Shown here: in pieces, positions 42,765 to 51,956 of the stretch
Layout: every line of letters begins with the position of its first letter
How positions within the stretch are numbered: the stretch's first letter is position 1
DNA from: Verrucomicrobiales bacterium
GTDB lineage: Bacteria > Verrucomicrobiota > Verrucomicrobiia > Limisphaerales > UBA9464
Direction of reading: 5' to 3'
NCBI GenBank assembly: GCA_027488845.1
Contig: JAIYBC010000066.1
Location: 1 to 64,000, forward strand
DNA: 64,000 nt
Notes under the pieces: model-generated
The model's database searches: none
Told to the model about the DNA's origin: nothing
Seen by the model: the letters and a program-made list of their open reading frames with translations, nothing else
Position numbers and translations under genes: made by a program

Positions 42765-44258
42765 ATGAGCAACGAGCAGACCCCTGCGGTCCCTCCCGCC
42801 CAACATTCGGGCGGTTCGAATCCTTCCACTTCCAACCCGCCTCCCGGACCGACATCCGCTCCGGCCTACGAGCCGGGTCCTGCCCAGGGCGGCCAAGGCG
42901 GCCAAGGCGGCCAATTCCAGCCCGGACAGCAGGGCTACAACGCTCCCCGTCCAAGCGGCGGTGGTGGCGGCGGCGGAGGCGGACGCCAGTTCGGTCGTGG
43001 CGGCGGACACCAGCAGCACCGGCACGGAGGCCACAACCAAGGCCGTCACGGTGGTGGCGGCGGCGGAGGCGGCGGACGCCAGTTCAACAATGGCCCCCAG
43101 GGTGGCTATCAGGGCCAGGGCGGAGGAGGCGGTGTTCCTCCGCAACCGGTGGGAGAGCCGGTGATCATGGAAGGCTGGCTGGAGATCTCGGAGAAGGGCT
43201 TCGGTTTCCTCCGTTCGTCCAAGGGCAATTTCTCGCCGAAACCCATCGACGTCTTCCTGACACCGGATTCGATCAAGCGTCTCTCGCTGCGTGAGGGCTG
43301 TCAGGTGAAGTGTTCCGTGAACCCGCCGCACCGTGGGAGCAGCCCGCAGATGCGCGAGGTGATCGAGGTCAATGGGCGCTCGTATCAGGACTACCTGCAT
43401 TCGATGCGGTTCGAGAACCTCACCACCATCGATCCGATCGACAAGTTCCAGCTCGAAACCGCGCCCGACCTGATCGAGACGCGCATCATCGACCTGGTGA
43501 CCCCGATCGGAAAGGGAACGCGCGGCCTGATCGTCGCGCCGCCCCGCACCGGCAAGACCACGATCCTCAAGCAGATCTGCAACGCGATCACGACCAACCA
43601 TCCCGAGGTCCATGTGATGGTTCTCCTGATCGACGAGCGTCCCGAGGAGGTCACCGACTTCCAGCGAAGCGTGAAGGCCGAGGTCGTCGCCTCCAGCAAC
43701 GACCAGGACCTGGAGACCCACGTCCGTCTGAGCCGCTTCATGATCGAGCGCTGCCGGCGGATGGTGGAATCCGGCAAGGACGTGTTCGTCCTCCTCGACT
43801 CGATCACCCGCGTGGCGCGCGCCTACAACTCCGTCCACGGCGGATCCGGACGTACCATGACAGGCGGCGTCGACGCTCGGGCGCTCGAGATTCCGCGCAA
43901 GATGTTCGCCGCTGCGCGCAAGGTGGAGGAGGGGGGGTCCCTGACCATCCTCGCGACCGCGTTGGTGGACACCGGCAGCCGCATGGACGAGCTCATCTTC
44001 CAGGAGTTCAAGGGCACCGGAAACATGGAGCTGATCCTCGACCGCAAGCTCTCCGAGCGCCGGCTGTATCCGGCCATCGACATCCCGAAATCGGGCACCC
44101 GCAAGGAGGAGAAACTCTTCGCGGCGAACCAGATCGACGCGATCCGCAAGCTCCGCCGCATGATGACGGACCTCCAACCGGTCGAAGCGATGGAGACGCT
44201 CATCGCCGCCTTGAAGAAGCACAAGACCAACGCCGAGTTGCTCGGCAAGCTGGGCTGA
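42765..44258 (+). CDS. rho: Transcription termination factor Rho with Gly-rich N-terminal extension
   Basis: The 497-residue protein begins with a Gly/Gln/His/Arg low-complexity region (about residues 37-128, with two runs of nine glycines followed by RQF), then the RNA-binding cold-shock-like domain (EGWLEISEKGFGFLRS from 135), and the ATPase core with Walker A PPRTGKTT (residues 259-266), Walker B VFVLLDSITR and the Q-loop/R-loop region SGRTMTGGVDARAL. It is a hexameric RNA translocase that ends transcription. The classical N-terminal helix bundle is replaced by the extension. A 244-bp gap to engB precedes it; a strong terminator follows. Confidence 0.94.
   Translation: MSNEQTPAVPPAQHSGGSNPSTSNPPPGPTSAPAYEPGPAQGGQGGQGGQFQPGQQGYNAPRPSGGGGGGGGGRQFGRGGGHQQHRHGGHNQGRHGGGGGGGGGRQFNNGPQGGYQGQGGGGGVPPQPVGEPVIMEGWLEISEKGFGFLRSSKGNFSPKPIDVFLTPDSIKRLSLREGCQVKCSVNPPHRGSSPQMREVIEVNGRSYQDYLHSMRFENLTTIDPIDKFQLETAPDLIETRIIDLVTPIGKGTRGLIVAPPRTGKTTILKQICNAITTNHPEVHVMVLLIDERPEEVTDFQRSVKAEVVASSNDQDLETHVRLSRFMIERCRRMVESGKDVFVLLDSITRVARAYNSVHGGSGRTMTGGVDARALEIPRKMFAAARKVEEGGSLTILATALVDTGSRMDELIFQEFKGTGNMELILDRKLSERRLYPAIDIPKSGTRKEEKLFAANQIDAIRKLRRMMTDLQPVEAMETLIAALKKHKTNAELLGKLG
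42957..43085 (+). repeat. Coding repeat for Gly9-RQF in rho
   Basis: Residues 65-76 (42957-42992) and 96-107 (43050-43085) of Rho are the same 12-residue unit, nine Gly then Arg-Gln-Phe, with nearly identical codons. This suggests a recent internal duplication and a site prone to length variation. Confidence 0.8.
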
Positions 44259-44278
44259 CCCGGGGCTGGTCGTGGAGA

Positions 44279-44311
44279 GGGCGTCCGATCGCAGGATCGG
44301 GCGCCCTTTTC
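44279..44311 (+). terminator. Rho-independent terminator after rho
   Basis: A 13-bp stem with a single G-T wobble (44279-44291 with 44296-44308) and a GCAG loop is followed by four T. It begins 20 bp after the rho stop and lies 10 bp from the end of the converging heme dehydrogenase gene. Confidence 0.9.
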
Positions 44312-44321
44312 CTTTCGTCGG

Positions 44322-47300
44322 CTAATCCTTCGCGGGGAGGGGCACCTGGGTTGGATGGCGCAGGTAGGCCACGAGGTCGCGTCGTTCCGCCGGGGTCATC
44401 CCGTCGAGCAGGCCTTCCGGCATCATCGAACCGGATTGCATCTCGATCCGCTCCACGTCTTCGCGGGTCAGCGTCAGCGGGCCGGTTGCGGTGAGCAGCG
44501 TGATGCTTCCGGGATTCGGCGACCGCAGCAGGCCGTTGAGCGTTCGGCCGTCCTTGGTTTCGACCACGGTCATCCGATAGTCGGCGGCCACGACGGAGTT
44601 GGGTGCGACGACGTTCTCGAGCAGGTAGCCCAAGTCGGAACGGCCCGAACCGGTGAGGTCCGGCCCCAATTCGCCTCCTTCGCCGTAGAGCTTGTGGCAG
44701 GATGCACAGGCCCTTTGGAACAGGCGTCGGCCCGCGGCGAGGTCCTCCTTTGCGGTGGCCGCCGAGAGTTCCATTCGAAGCCGTTCGATCGACTGGCGCA
44801 GATCCGCATCCGCGGCGCCGACCGTTCCCCAGGTTTCCCCGAGACGTCGCGAGAGCGATTCGTCGCCCAGACTGGCGATTTGACGGGCCACCGCCGGGGA
44901 GATGTCCGCGGCGGCGATCCGCCGGTCGGCGACGGCTTCCACGACAGCCTTGGCGGTGGCGACGCGGGATGCGGCCGCGGCGACGACGCGGGCCCGATCC
45001 GGGGGCTGCATCCAGCGCAGCTTGGCACCGATCAACCCGGGTGCCGCCGGGTCGCCGATTCGGATCAGGCCCAGGAGCGACTCCGTCCAAAGATCCCGCT
45101 CCTCGGCCAATTCCTTCAGCAGTTCCCCGAGGCCCTCGGGATGCGCCTCCACGATCGCCGACAAGGCGGATCTGCGTGCCGCGGGATCCGAATCCCTGTT
45201 CCGAGCGGTCGCCTTCAGTGCGTCGACGGCGCGGCCGTCGCCAAACACGGAACCCAGTTCGACGGCCAAGGCACGGACCCGGGGATCTTGGCTCGCCGCG
45301 AACCTCTCCGAAGCCGAAGGCCAGGTCCCGGGTGCGGTGACCTTTCGTGCGCCTCGGAGGCCGGTGGCAAGAGCCTCGAGGACGTCCAGCTGTTCGGTTG
45401 AAGGACGGTCCGTGACCTTTTTCAGCAGTCCTCCGAGCTGTCGGTGAAACCGGGGCAGCTCCTCCGTCATCCGTCGGGTGAGGTTGTGTCTGAGCAGGTG
45501 TATCCGGGAGTCGGCCGCAATTCCCAGCGCTTCGTCGGGATGGGTGTTCACCATCGGTTCCAGGGCGAACCACAGCATCCGTCCCAGGTTGGCATCGGCG
45601 TCGTCTTCCTGCCTGAGACTCAGCGCCGCCAGGATGGGGATTCGTTGCTCGTGGCGCATCCTTCCCAAGGCCGAGGCGATGTAGAGCCGAACCAACGCGG
45701 ATCGGTCGGTGCGGGAAAGCGTCGTGAGTTCGGCCACGGTCTGTGCGCCGGGTTCTGGGGGGTCTTCCGCGAGAAGGCGTACGGCCCAGCTGCGGACATG
45801 CTCGTCCGGATCCCGCAGGAGACGTCGAAGCAGCTCCGGTGGCGCTCCATCCAAGGCCACCAGGGCCCAAAGCGAGCGGAGCCGTCCCAGTCGGGACGGA
45901 TCCACGGCCAGCTTCTCCTGGAGGCTCGCAATGGCGGATCCATCCGGATTTCCCAGCGCGGCCCGATCCCGTAGGAGGATCCTTCCCATGCGCCGCCGCC
46001 ATTCCGACGTCCCCGACTGGCTTTCGATCAGATCCTCCAATGTTGGGCTGCGCCCGAAGGCGGCCGAGGTGCCCGGTGCGTTGGTGTAGGCCAGTCGGTA
46101 GATGCGGCCGGAGCTTCGGTGCACACCGTCGTGTTCATGGCACTCACCCGTGTCCGACCAGTCGGCGATGTAGGCGGCGCCGTCGGGTCCCTGGATGATG
46201 TCGGTCGGTCGGAACCATGGATCCGGGGAGAACCCGAAGTCCGGGCAATGCCTGCCGACGTAGCCCGACCCCTTGCGTTCAAGGCGTTCACGGTTGATGC
46301 GACGACCATGGAGATTGAGCGTGAAGAGGGCGCCGTCGTACTCCGACGGCCAGTTGCCGCCCTGGTAGACCATCAGGCCGGTGTGGGCATGTCCTCCGCC
46401 GAGGGAGTCGCTGCCGGACGCCACGGAACCGTCCTGTTGCCCTGCGCGGGAGCGGGTCCAGCCGGCGCCGGTGTCGAAATGGAAATGGTCGGCGTGCTGC
46501 TCGATCGGCGAATAGACGAATGGGATGGGATCCTCGCCATACATCCTGCGGTAGTGGGCGCCGGGAATGGCATGCCAGAGGTGTCCGATGACGGTGTTGA
46601 TGAAGAAGGGTTCGCCTTCGGCATTCCAATCGTTGCCCCACGGATTGGTCGTGCCGTGCGCCACGGACTCGACTCGGCGTGTCTTGGGATGGTAGCGCCA
46701 GATGCCGCCACCCATGTTGATCCGGGCGGATTCCGGGTCGCCGGGACGCCCAACCCGGGTGGGGCTTGAGATTCCGACACGACCCCAGAGCCATCCGTCG
46801 GGTCCCCATCGAAGGCCGTTGGCGAGGGTGTGATGGCTGCCTGTGGTGGTGTCGAAGCCGTCCAGCATCGTTTCGGGCGGCCCATCCGGGATGTCGTCGC
46901 CATTGCGGTCCGGCACGAACAACAGACGGGGAGGGCAGAGCAGCCAGATCCCGCCCAGGCCGGTTTCCACGCTGGTCAAAAGCTTGAGGCCGTCCAGGAA
47001 CACCTTCCGGGACTCAGCCCGGCCATCACCGTCGTTGTCCTCGAGGATCAGGACCCGGTCATCGAGGTTGGTGGCGAAAAGCACCGGTGGTTCCGCATAG
47101 GTGAAGTTCTCAGCCACCCAGAGACGTCCCCGCGGATCGAAGCTCAAGGCGATGGGTTGCCGGACGCCGGGCTCCGCGGCCACCAACGAGACGGAGAATC
47201 CCGGTGGGAGCCTCCATCCGGCTGCAGCCTCGGAAGGGGGCAGAGGTCGCGTCGTCGACTTCTCCGTGTCGGGTGGAGACGTGAGTTCAGCTCCTTTGAG

Positions 47301-47354
47301 ACCGAGGCATGCCACCAGCGAGGCAGCGGTGCAGCGAAAAAAGGGGATGAACAT
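44322..47354 (-). CDS. PVC-type secreted dehydrogenase with HEAT repeats and cytochrome c domain
   Basis: The 1010-residue protein has a signal segment (residues 1-22), a beta-propeller dehydrogenase-like domain (about 40-430; PIALSFDPRGRLWVAENF, RWGPDGWLWGRVG, PTDIIQGPDGAAYIADW), a helical HEAT-like region (about 450-840) and a C-terminal heme domain with CASCH (near residue 885) followed by GPDLTGSGR and MMPEGLLDGM. This architecture is typical of Planctomycetes and Verrucomicrobia, where such proteins may oxidise sugars or alcohols in the periplasm and pass electrons through heme c. The substrate is unknown. Three 10-bp direct repeats lie 50-80 bp upstream. Confidence 0.87.
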   Translation of the reverse strand: MFIPFFRCTAASLVACLGLKGAELTSPPDTEKSTTRPLPPSEAAAGWRLPPGFSVSLVAAEPGVRQPIALSFDPRGRLWVAENFTYAEPPVLFATNLDDRVLILEDNDGDGRAESRKVFLDGLKLLTSVETGLGGIWLLCPPRLLFVPDRNGDDIPDGPPETMLDGFDTTTGSHHTLANGLRWGPDGWLWGRVGISSPTRVGRPGDPESARINMGGGIWRYHPKTRRVESVAHGTTNPWGNDWNAEGEPFFINTVIGHLWHAIPGAHYRRMYGEDPIPFVYSPIEQHADHFHFDTGAGWTRSRAGQQDGSVASGSDSLGGGHAHTGLMVYQGGNWPSEYDGALFTLNLHGRRINRERLERKGSGYVGRHCPDFGFSPDPWFRPTDIIQGPDGAAYIADWSDTGECHEHDGVHRSSGRIYRLAYTNAPGTSAAFGRSPTLEDLIESQSGTSEWRRRMGRILLRDRAALGNPDGSAIASLQEKLAVDPSRLGRLRSLWALVALDGAPPELLRRLLRDPDEHVRSWAVRLLAEDPPEPGAQTVAELTTLSRTDRSALVRLYIASALGRMRHEQRIPILAALSLRQEDDADANLGRMLWFALEPMVNTHPDEALGIAADSRIHLLRHNLTRRMTEELPRFHRQLGGLLKKVTDRPSTEQLDVLEALATGLRGARKVTAPGTWPSASERFAASQDPRVRALAVELGSVFGDGRAVDALKATARNRDSDPAARRSALSAIVEAHPEGLGELLKELAEERDLWTESLLGLIRIGDPAAPGLIGAKLRWMQPPDRARVVAAAASRVATAKAVVEAVADRRIAAADISPAVARQIASLGDESLSRRLGETWGTVGAADADLRQSIERLRMELSAATAKEDLAAGRRLFQRACASCHKLYGEGGELGPDLTGSGRSDLGYLLENVVAPNSVVAADYRMTVVETKDGRTLNGLLRSPNPGSITLLTATGPLTLTREDVERIEMQSGSMMPEGLLDGMTPAERRDLVAYLRHPTQVPLPAKD

Positions 47355-47403
47355 GCCTCAGGCTGCCGCGAGGCCGGATCCAAGGCAACGTGGGAGAGCC
47401 ATC

Positions 47404-47433
47404 GGCATTGGATTGGATCGGATGAGATCGGAT
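47404..47433 (-). promoter_or_regulatory. Three contiguous 10-bp direct repeats
   Basis: On the minus strand, ATCCGATCTC, ATCCGATCCA and ATCCAATGCC follow each other without gaps (47424-47433, 47414-47423, 47404-47413). The spacing is one helical turn, as in many activator sites. They lie 50-80 bp before the heme dehydrogenase ATG. Confidence 0.4.
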
Positions 47434-47878
47434 TCGACCCACCCCGATGGCATCGCGACGTGAAATCCCGGGTCGGAAATCAGACGTTACCGATTTCGTA
47501 AGTCAGTTCCGGTACTGATCTAGACGCGAAGGAAGCGGAGACGAAAGAAGCCGGGCGCAGTTGGTTGAAGGGACAATCATGCGCCCGGCTACGGACCATC
47601 ACCCGATGACCCGTAGCGTCGGACGGAATGTTCAGTATAAGGGTTACATTTTTCCGGAGACACCTTGCGTCGACAAGGTGTTGTTCCCCAGGTCCTAAAG
47701 CGAACGGTTCCGTCTCGTTTCCCTGCTCGGGTTCGGGTCGCCTGGGGGACGGAAGTCGAACGGGAGCCCCGGTGAACACGCCGAGTTTCCGAGCACAGCG
47801 GGTATGGCCGAGTGCCTTGCAGCTTCGACGAAGCATCGGCGTCCAGTTGCCCCGCAGCGTGGGACCGCCACAGCCCGA
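47434..47878. other. Non-coding stretch with three hairpins
   Basis: About 445 bp between blaR1-like and the heme dehydrogenase gene contain no convincing gene. Inverted repeats are an 11-bp stem (AGCCGGGCGCA / TGCGCCCGGCT, 47549-47559 with 47580-47590, 20-base loop), a 6-bp stem (CTACGG / CCGTAG, 47589-47594 with 47611-47616) and a 7-bp stem (CACCTTG / CAAGGTG, 47661-47667 with 47674-47680). The first two share two bases and could be alternatives. It may hold the blaR1 terminator, a long leader or a small RNA. Confidence 0.45.
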
Positions 47879-48886
47879 TTATGAGGTCGCGGTCGAAGAA
47901 ACCGCGGTTCCCGGTGTCGGGTGTCCGGAGGTCGCCGGTTCCCCATCGGTGAGCCCGACCAAGATGAACGCCAGCACCGTACAGAAACCCACCACCCAGG
48001 TCCGGTGTTCGGTGCGGAATCGGGCGATGGCACGCACCCGGTGCACGAGGGACTCCGGGGCCTCCGCTCCTCCATCGAATCGGAGCAGGGCTTGACTGAT
48101 CCGAGTCGGACCGGTCGACATCAATTCCAAGACACGAAGGAGGACCCTTCCATAGGTTTGGTTGCAACCCGGGGTGGAGGACAATGCGTCGGCGTCACAC
48201 GCCTCTTCGCGATCCTCACGCAATTTCCGGTAGACGATCCAGACGACCGGATTGAACCAATGGACGGCTCGGACGATTTCGAGCAGCCAATTCCAAAGAA
48301 GATCCCCCCTGCGGAGATGTCCGAGTTCATGGAGGAAGACGAGGCGCATTTCCTCTTGGGAAAACGTCATTGAGAACCCGACAGGGACGAGCAGACGCGG
48401 TTGGAGTGAGCCGATCAGGCAGGGGCTTTGGACCCTGCCGGTTTCCATGAGGCGGACCGGTGCGGAGATTCCGGATTCAAGGCGGCAACTTTCCCACAGC
48501 CACCAGACTTCCCAGGAGTCGATTGGCCGGGCATCACGGATTATCCACCACGCCTTTGCATGTCCGAAGAGTGTGCGTATCAACAGGATGGAAGCCCCGA
48601 CAAACCAGGCCACGGCGATGGCATTCCAATGTTCAGCCGGGATTTCCGCAGCCGAGAGCCGGGGAAGAAGGGGCCCCGTGAGGTTGAACAGGCTGACCGG
48701 GCTGGGAAGCTGGATGGGCCAGGCCAATCGGACGATCACCACGAGCCAGAGCAGACAGCGCCATTCCGGTCCCAGATGGCGTCCAAGGAGACTGCGGACG
48801 CCCAGGATGGCCATGCCGAGAATGGCGGCATGGGATGATGCCCCAAGGAGGGCGAGGCCAAGATCGCGCACGGTTTCCGGATTCAT
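47879..48886 (-). CDS. BlaR1/MecR1-type M56 membrane metallopeptidase
   Basis: The 335-residue protein has four membrane helices (LALLGASSHAAILGMAILGV; WRCLLWLVVIVRLAW; IAVAWFVGASILLIRTLF; VGFCTVLAFILVGLTD) and the zinc motif HELGH (His186, Glu187, His190) in the third loop, followed by AVHWFNPVVW, a BlaR1-family mark. It lacks the C-terminal penicillin-binding sensor of true BlaR1. It probably cleaves the adjacent BlaI-like repressor, or acts in a signalling chain with it, when an unknown signal is sensed. It lies 33 bp after the blaI-like gene. Confidence 0.85.
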   Translation of the reverse strand: MNPETVRDLGLALLGASSHAAILGMAILGVRSLLGRHLGPEWRCLLWLVVIVRLAWPIQLPSPVSLFNLTGPLLPRLSAAEIPAEHWNAIAVAWFVGASILLIRTLFGHAKAWWIIRDARPIDSWEVWWLWESCRLESGISAPVRLMETGRVQSPCLIGSLQPRLLVPVGFSMTFSQEEMRLVFLHELGHLRRGDLLWNWLLEIVRAVHWFNPVVWIVYRKLREDREEACDADALSSTPGCNQTYGRVLLRVLELMSTGPTRISQALLRFDGGAEAPESLVHRVRAIARFRTEHRTWVVGFCTVLAFILVGLTDGEPATSGHPTPGTAVSSTATS

Positions 48887-48919
48887 ACCGAGAGGGGTAA
48901 CGCGGACCCTCCAAGCAGT

Positions 48920-49297
48920 TCACTTGCCGGCGTCTTCTTCCAGTGCCTGCTTCAGTTCGCGGATCTGCTTTTGGGACAACTGCCGTCCGTCGACGAAGTG
49001 GGCCAGCATGGTGGCCACGGAGCCGCCGAAAACCCGGTCCAAGAACGAACTGGAAACCGAAGCCACACAGTCCTTCTCGTTGACCGTGGCGCTGTAGAGG
49101 TAGGCACGTCCTTGCGGGCTGTAGCTCAAGGCGCCCTTTTTCACGAGACGGTTGAGCAGGGTCTTCGCGGTGACCGGGTGCCAGGAAGGGTCCTCGGACT
49201 GGAGATCCGAGATGATGTCGGCTGCCGTGATGGGTTGCCGACGCCAGACGATCCGCATGATTTCCCACTCCGTTTCCGAGATGCGAGGCAAAGACAT
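48920..49297 (-). CDS. BlaI/MecI-type repressor
   Basis: The 125-residue protein has the penicillinase-repressor winged helix: ISETEWEIMRIVWRRQPITA, the recognition region VTAKTLLNRLVKKGAL, a wing YSPQGRAYLYS, and a C-terminal dimerisation helix bundle. ATG 49297 (MSLPRISE) is preferred over a longer start nine codons upstream. No beta-lactamase gene is in the window, so its regulon is unknown; it probably controls its own operon. Confidence 0.9.
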   Translation of the reverse strand: MSLPRISETEWEIMRIVWRRQPITAADIISDLQSEDPSWHPVTAKTLLNRLVKKGALSYSPQGRAYLYSATVNEKDCVASVSSSFLDRVFGGSVATMLAHFVDGRQLSQKQIRELKQALEEDAGK

Positions 49298-49406
49298 GGA
49301 ACTCCTGGATTTGAGGTGAAGCACTGGCGACTACAAACGAGTACGCCGAGGATTCACCTCTGTCAACGATGGCTCCCAATCCCTGCTGTGCGCTCGGTGG
49401 GAGCGG

Positions 49407-49967
49407 TCAAACCGTGAGGATTTCCTTCTCCTTCACCGCCAGATGCTGGTCGATCTTGGCGATGAAGCCATCGGTGAGCTTCTGGACCTCGGTCTCGGCG
49501 TTCTTGATGTCGTCCTCGGACACGCCGCCATCGTTCTTGAGCTTCTTGAGCGACTCGATCGCCTGACGGCGTTCATTGCGGACGGCGACCCGGCCTTCTT
49601 CGGACATCCGCTTGCAGATCTTGACGTATTCCTGGCGTCGTTCGGTGCTCAGTTCCGGAAGAACCAGCCGGATGAAGCGACCTTGGACGGCGGGGTTGAG
49701 GCCCAGTCCGGCAGATTGGATGCCCTTCTCGATCGCCTTCATGTTGGCCGTGTCGAAGGGCTGGACCATGAGCATCCGCGATTCCGGGGCGGCAATCGTG
49801 GCGAGCTCCTTGAGGCGCATCATCGAGCCGTAGGCCTCGATCATCACGTTCTCGATCAGGGAAGGGGTGGCCTTGCCGGTGCGGACGCCGCTGAACTGGT
49901 GGACCACGTGGTCCTCGGTCTTCAGCATCTTCTCCTCGGTCTCGAAGAGGACTTCGTCGATGGTCAT
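49407..49967 (-). CDS. frr: Ribosome recycling factor
   Basis: The 186-residue protein matches RRF throughout: FSGVRTGKATPSLIENV, YGSMMRLKELATI, MLMVQPFDTANMKAIEKGIQ, RRQEYVKICKRMSEEGRVAVRN. It splits post-termination ribosomes with EF-G. It follows pyrH by 37 bp, the common pyrH-frr arrangement. Confidence 0.97.
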   Translation of the reverse strand: MTIDEVLFETEEKMLKTEDHVVHQFSGVRTGKATPSLIENVMIEAYGSMMRLKELATIAAPESRMLMVQPFDTANMKAIEKGIQSAGLGLNPAVQGRFIRLVLPELSTERRQEYVKICKRMSEEGRVAVRNERRQAIESLKKLKNDGGVSEDDIKNAETEVQKLTDGFIAKIDQHLAVKEKEILTV

Positions 49968-50004
49968 GGGATGTTGGGTGGTGGAGTTACGGATGGAACG
50001 CCGA

Positions 50005-50739
50005 TCAGGTGGTGACGAGGGTGCCGACCTTCTTCCCGAGGACGACGTTGCGCAGGTTGTGGGCCTTGAAGAAGTCGAACACGATGATCGGCATCTTGTT
50101 TTCCATGCAAAGGGCGAAGGCCGCGGCATCCATCACCTTCAACTGCTTCTCCAGCGCCGTGGAATAGGCGACCTGTTCGTACCGCTTGGCGTCCTTGTGC
50201 TTCACAGGATCCTTGTCGTAGATGCCGTCGACCTTGGTCGCCTTGAGCACGACTTCGGCGCCGATCTCGTTGGCCCGGAGGGCGGCCGCGGTATCGGTGG
50301 AGAAATACGGGTTGCCGGTTCCGGCGGCAAAGATGACCACGCGCCCCTTCTGCAGATGGCGCACCGCGCGGCGGCGGATGAACGGTTCGGCGATTTGGGT
50401 CATGTTGATGGCGCTTTGGACCCGCGTCTGGATCCCTTGCTTCTCAAGTGCGTCTTGCAGCGCCAGCGCGTTGATCACGGTGGCGAGCATGCCCATGTAA
50501 TCCCCTGTGGCGCGTTCGATGCCCTTCTCCGAGCCCTGCAGCCCACGGAAGATGTTGCCTCCGCCGACGACGATCACCACTTCGACTCCGAGACGTTGAA
50601 CCTCCGCCACCTGGGCTGCCATGTCGTGGACACATTCCGGGTCGATCCCGGAACCGCCGACTCCTCCCAACGCCTCACCGCTCAATTTCAAGAGGATGCG
50701 ACGGAAACGTGGGGTGGGAGATGCGGGGGACTTCTTCAT
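50005..50739 (-). CDS. pyrH: UMP kinase
   Basis: The 244-residue protein has the amino-acid-kinase fold features [40 protein letters not shown] and [17 protein letters not shown] typical of bacterial UMP kinase. It phosphorylates UMP in pyrimidine synthesis and is hexameric. ATG 50739 (MKKSPASP) gives the normal length. It lies 38 bp after dprA. Confidence 0.97.
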   Translation of the reverse strand: MKKSPASPTPRFRRILLKLSGEALGGVGGSGIDPECVHDMAAQVAEVQRLGVEVVIVVGGGNIFRGLQGSEKGIERATGDYMGMLATVINALALQDALEKQGIQTRVQSAINMTQIAEPFIRRRAVRHLQKGRVVIFAAGTGNPYFSTDTAAALRANEIGAEVVLKATKVDGIYDKDPVKHKDAKRYEQVAYSTALEKQLKVMDAAAFALCMENKMPIIVFDFFKAHNLRNVVLGKKVGTLVTT

Positions 50740-50777
50740 CAGAACCCGTCCGTGATAGCAGCCGGGGCTTGCCGACG

Positions 50778-51908
50778 TCAACGGACCTGACCTGCTGGTC
50801 CGGTCCGTGAGAACCGTCTTCCCGGTGCCTGACGCACCAGCCGCTTCATCTCGAGCGAGAGCAGGGCGACGTTCGCGGCGCTCGTCGAAAGACCGCTGGC
50901 CCGGATGAGTTCGTCGGCCTCCATCTCACCTTGGCCGAGGACGGAGTAGAGCGCCTGTTCGGCGGCCCCGAGCGGGACGGTGGGGCCGGGCTCGGAGTCG
51001 GCATCGGGTCGGTTCGAAGGGGGAAACAGATACTCGAAGTCGCCGAGGATGTCCTCGATGCCCTCGCAGAGCTTGGCCCCCTTCTTGATCAGCTCGTGGC
51101 ATCCGCGGCTGCGTGGGGAGTCGATCCGTCCCGGGACCGCGAACACCTGCCGTCCGTACTCCACCGCGAAGTCGGCGGTGATCAGGGCGCCGCTGCTCAG
51201 GTTCGCCTCGATCACGGCCGTGCCGAGGGTCATGCCGGCGACGATCCGGTTGCGGATGGGGAAGGTCTGCTTGTCCGCGGGGCGATCGAAAGGGAACTGG
51301 GTGATCACCGCCCCTTTCTCCGCGATCTGGTGGAACAGGTCCGCGTTCTCGGGTGGGAAGACGCGGTTGATGCCGGTCCCGAGCACGGCGATCGTGCGGC
51401 CCTTGGCGCTGAGGGCTCCCTGATGTGCCGCGGTGTCGATCCCCCGTGCCCCGCCGCTGACCACGGCAACCCCGGCGTAGGCGAGCTGGTAGCCGAAGCG
51501 CCGTGCCATTTCGATGCCGTAGGCGGTCGTCAGGCGGGAGCCGACCAAGGCCACCGCATTCCGGTCCGATGCGAGAAGCGTGCCCCGGACGTACAGCACG
51601 ATCGGCGGATCGTAGATCTCCCGGAGCAACGGTGGGTATTCGGGATCGCGGTCGCAAAGAACCCGGACACCCGACTGCTGGATGCGTCGGAGTTCCCCGT
51701 CGAGATCCGCGAGTTCCCGCCATCGCGAGATCGAATCGGCGGTCTCGGCGCCGACGCCATGGACCGTCCGGAGCACCTCCGACGGAGAGTGGAGCACGGC
51801 CACCGGATCGTCGTCGAAGTGCCGGAGGAGTTGTCGCAGCCGAATGGGGCCGACGTGTTCGAGGCGGTTGAGGGCGATCAGGGCTTCGAGGCGTTCCATT
51901 CCGCCCAT
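50778..51908 (-). CDS. dprA: DNA-processing protein DprA
   Basis: The 376-residue protein has an N-terminal helix-hairpin-helix/SAM-like region ([15 protein letters not shown]), the Rossmann core ([73 protein letters not shown]) and a C-terminal winged-helix segment (about 315-365). It loads RecA onto incoming single-stranded DNA in natural transformation. ATG 51908 or 51899 is possible. The com genes that it would need are not in this window. Confidence 0.94.
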   Translation of the reverse strand: MGGMERLEALIALNRLEHVGPIRLRQLLRHFDDDPVAVLHSPSEVLRTVHGVGAETADSISRWRELADLDGELRRIQQSGVRVLCDRDPEYPPLLREIYDPPIVLYVRGTLLASDRNAVALVGSRLTTAYGIEMARRFGYQLAYAGVAVVSGGARGIDTAAHQGALSAKGRTIAVLGTGINRVFPPENADLFHQIAEKGAVITQFPFDRPADKQTFPIRNRIVAGMTLGTAVIEANLSSGALITADFAVEYGRQVFAVPGRIDSPRSRGCHELIKKGAKLCEGIEDILGDFEYLFPPSNRPDADSEPGPTVPLGAAEQALYSVLGQGEMEADELIRASGLSTSAANVALLSLEMKRLVRQAPGRRFSRTGPAGQVR

Positions 51909-51956
51909 CCGAAACGCACCCCCAAGCCGCGGGCAACGGGCAGCCGGTGGGCGCGT

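Noticed and set aside
47480-47836. A 118-codon minus-strand frame in the gap before the heme dehydrogenase
   Set aside because: There is no ribosome-binding site, no domain, and the frame runs through the hairpins. Codon use is unlike the neighbours.
49332-49343. TAC-N6-GTA upstream of the BlaI-like gene as its operator
   Set aside because: Known BlaI/MecI sites are TACA-TGTA with a shorter spacer. A 3+3 match with N6 is expected by chance.
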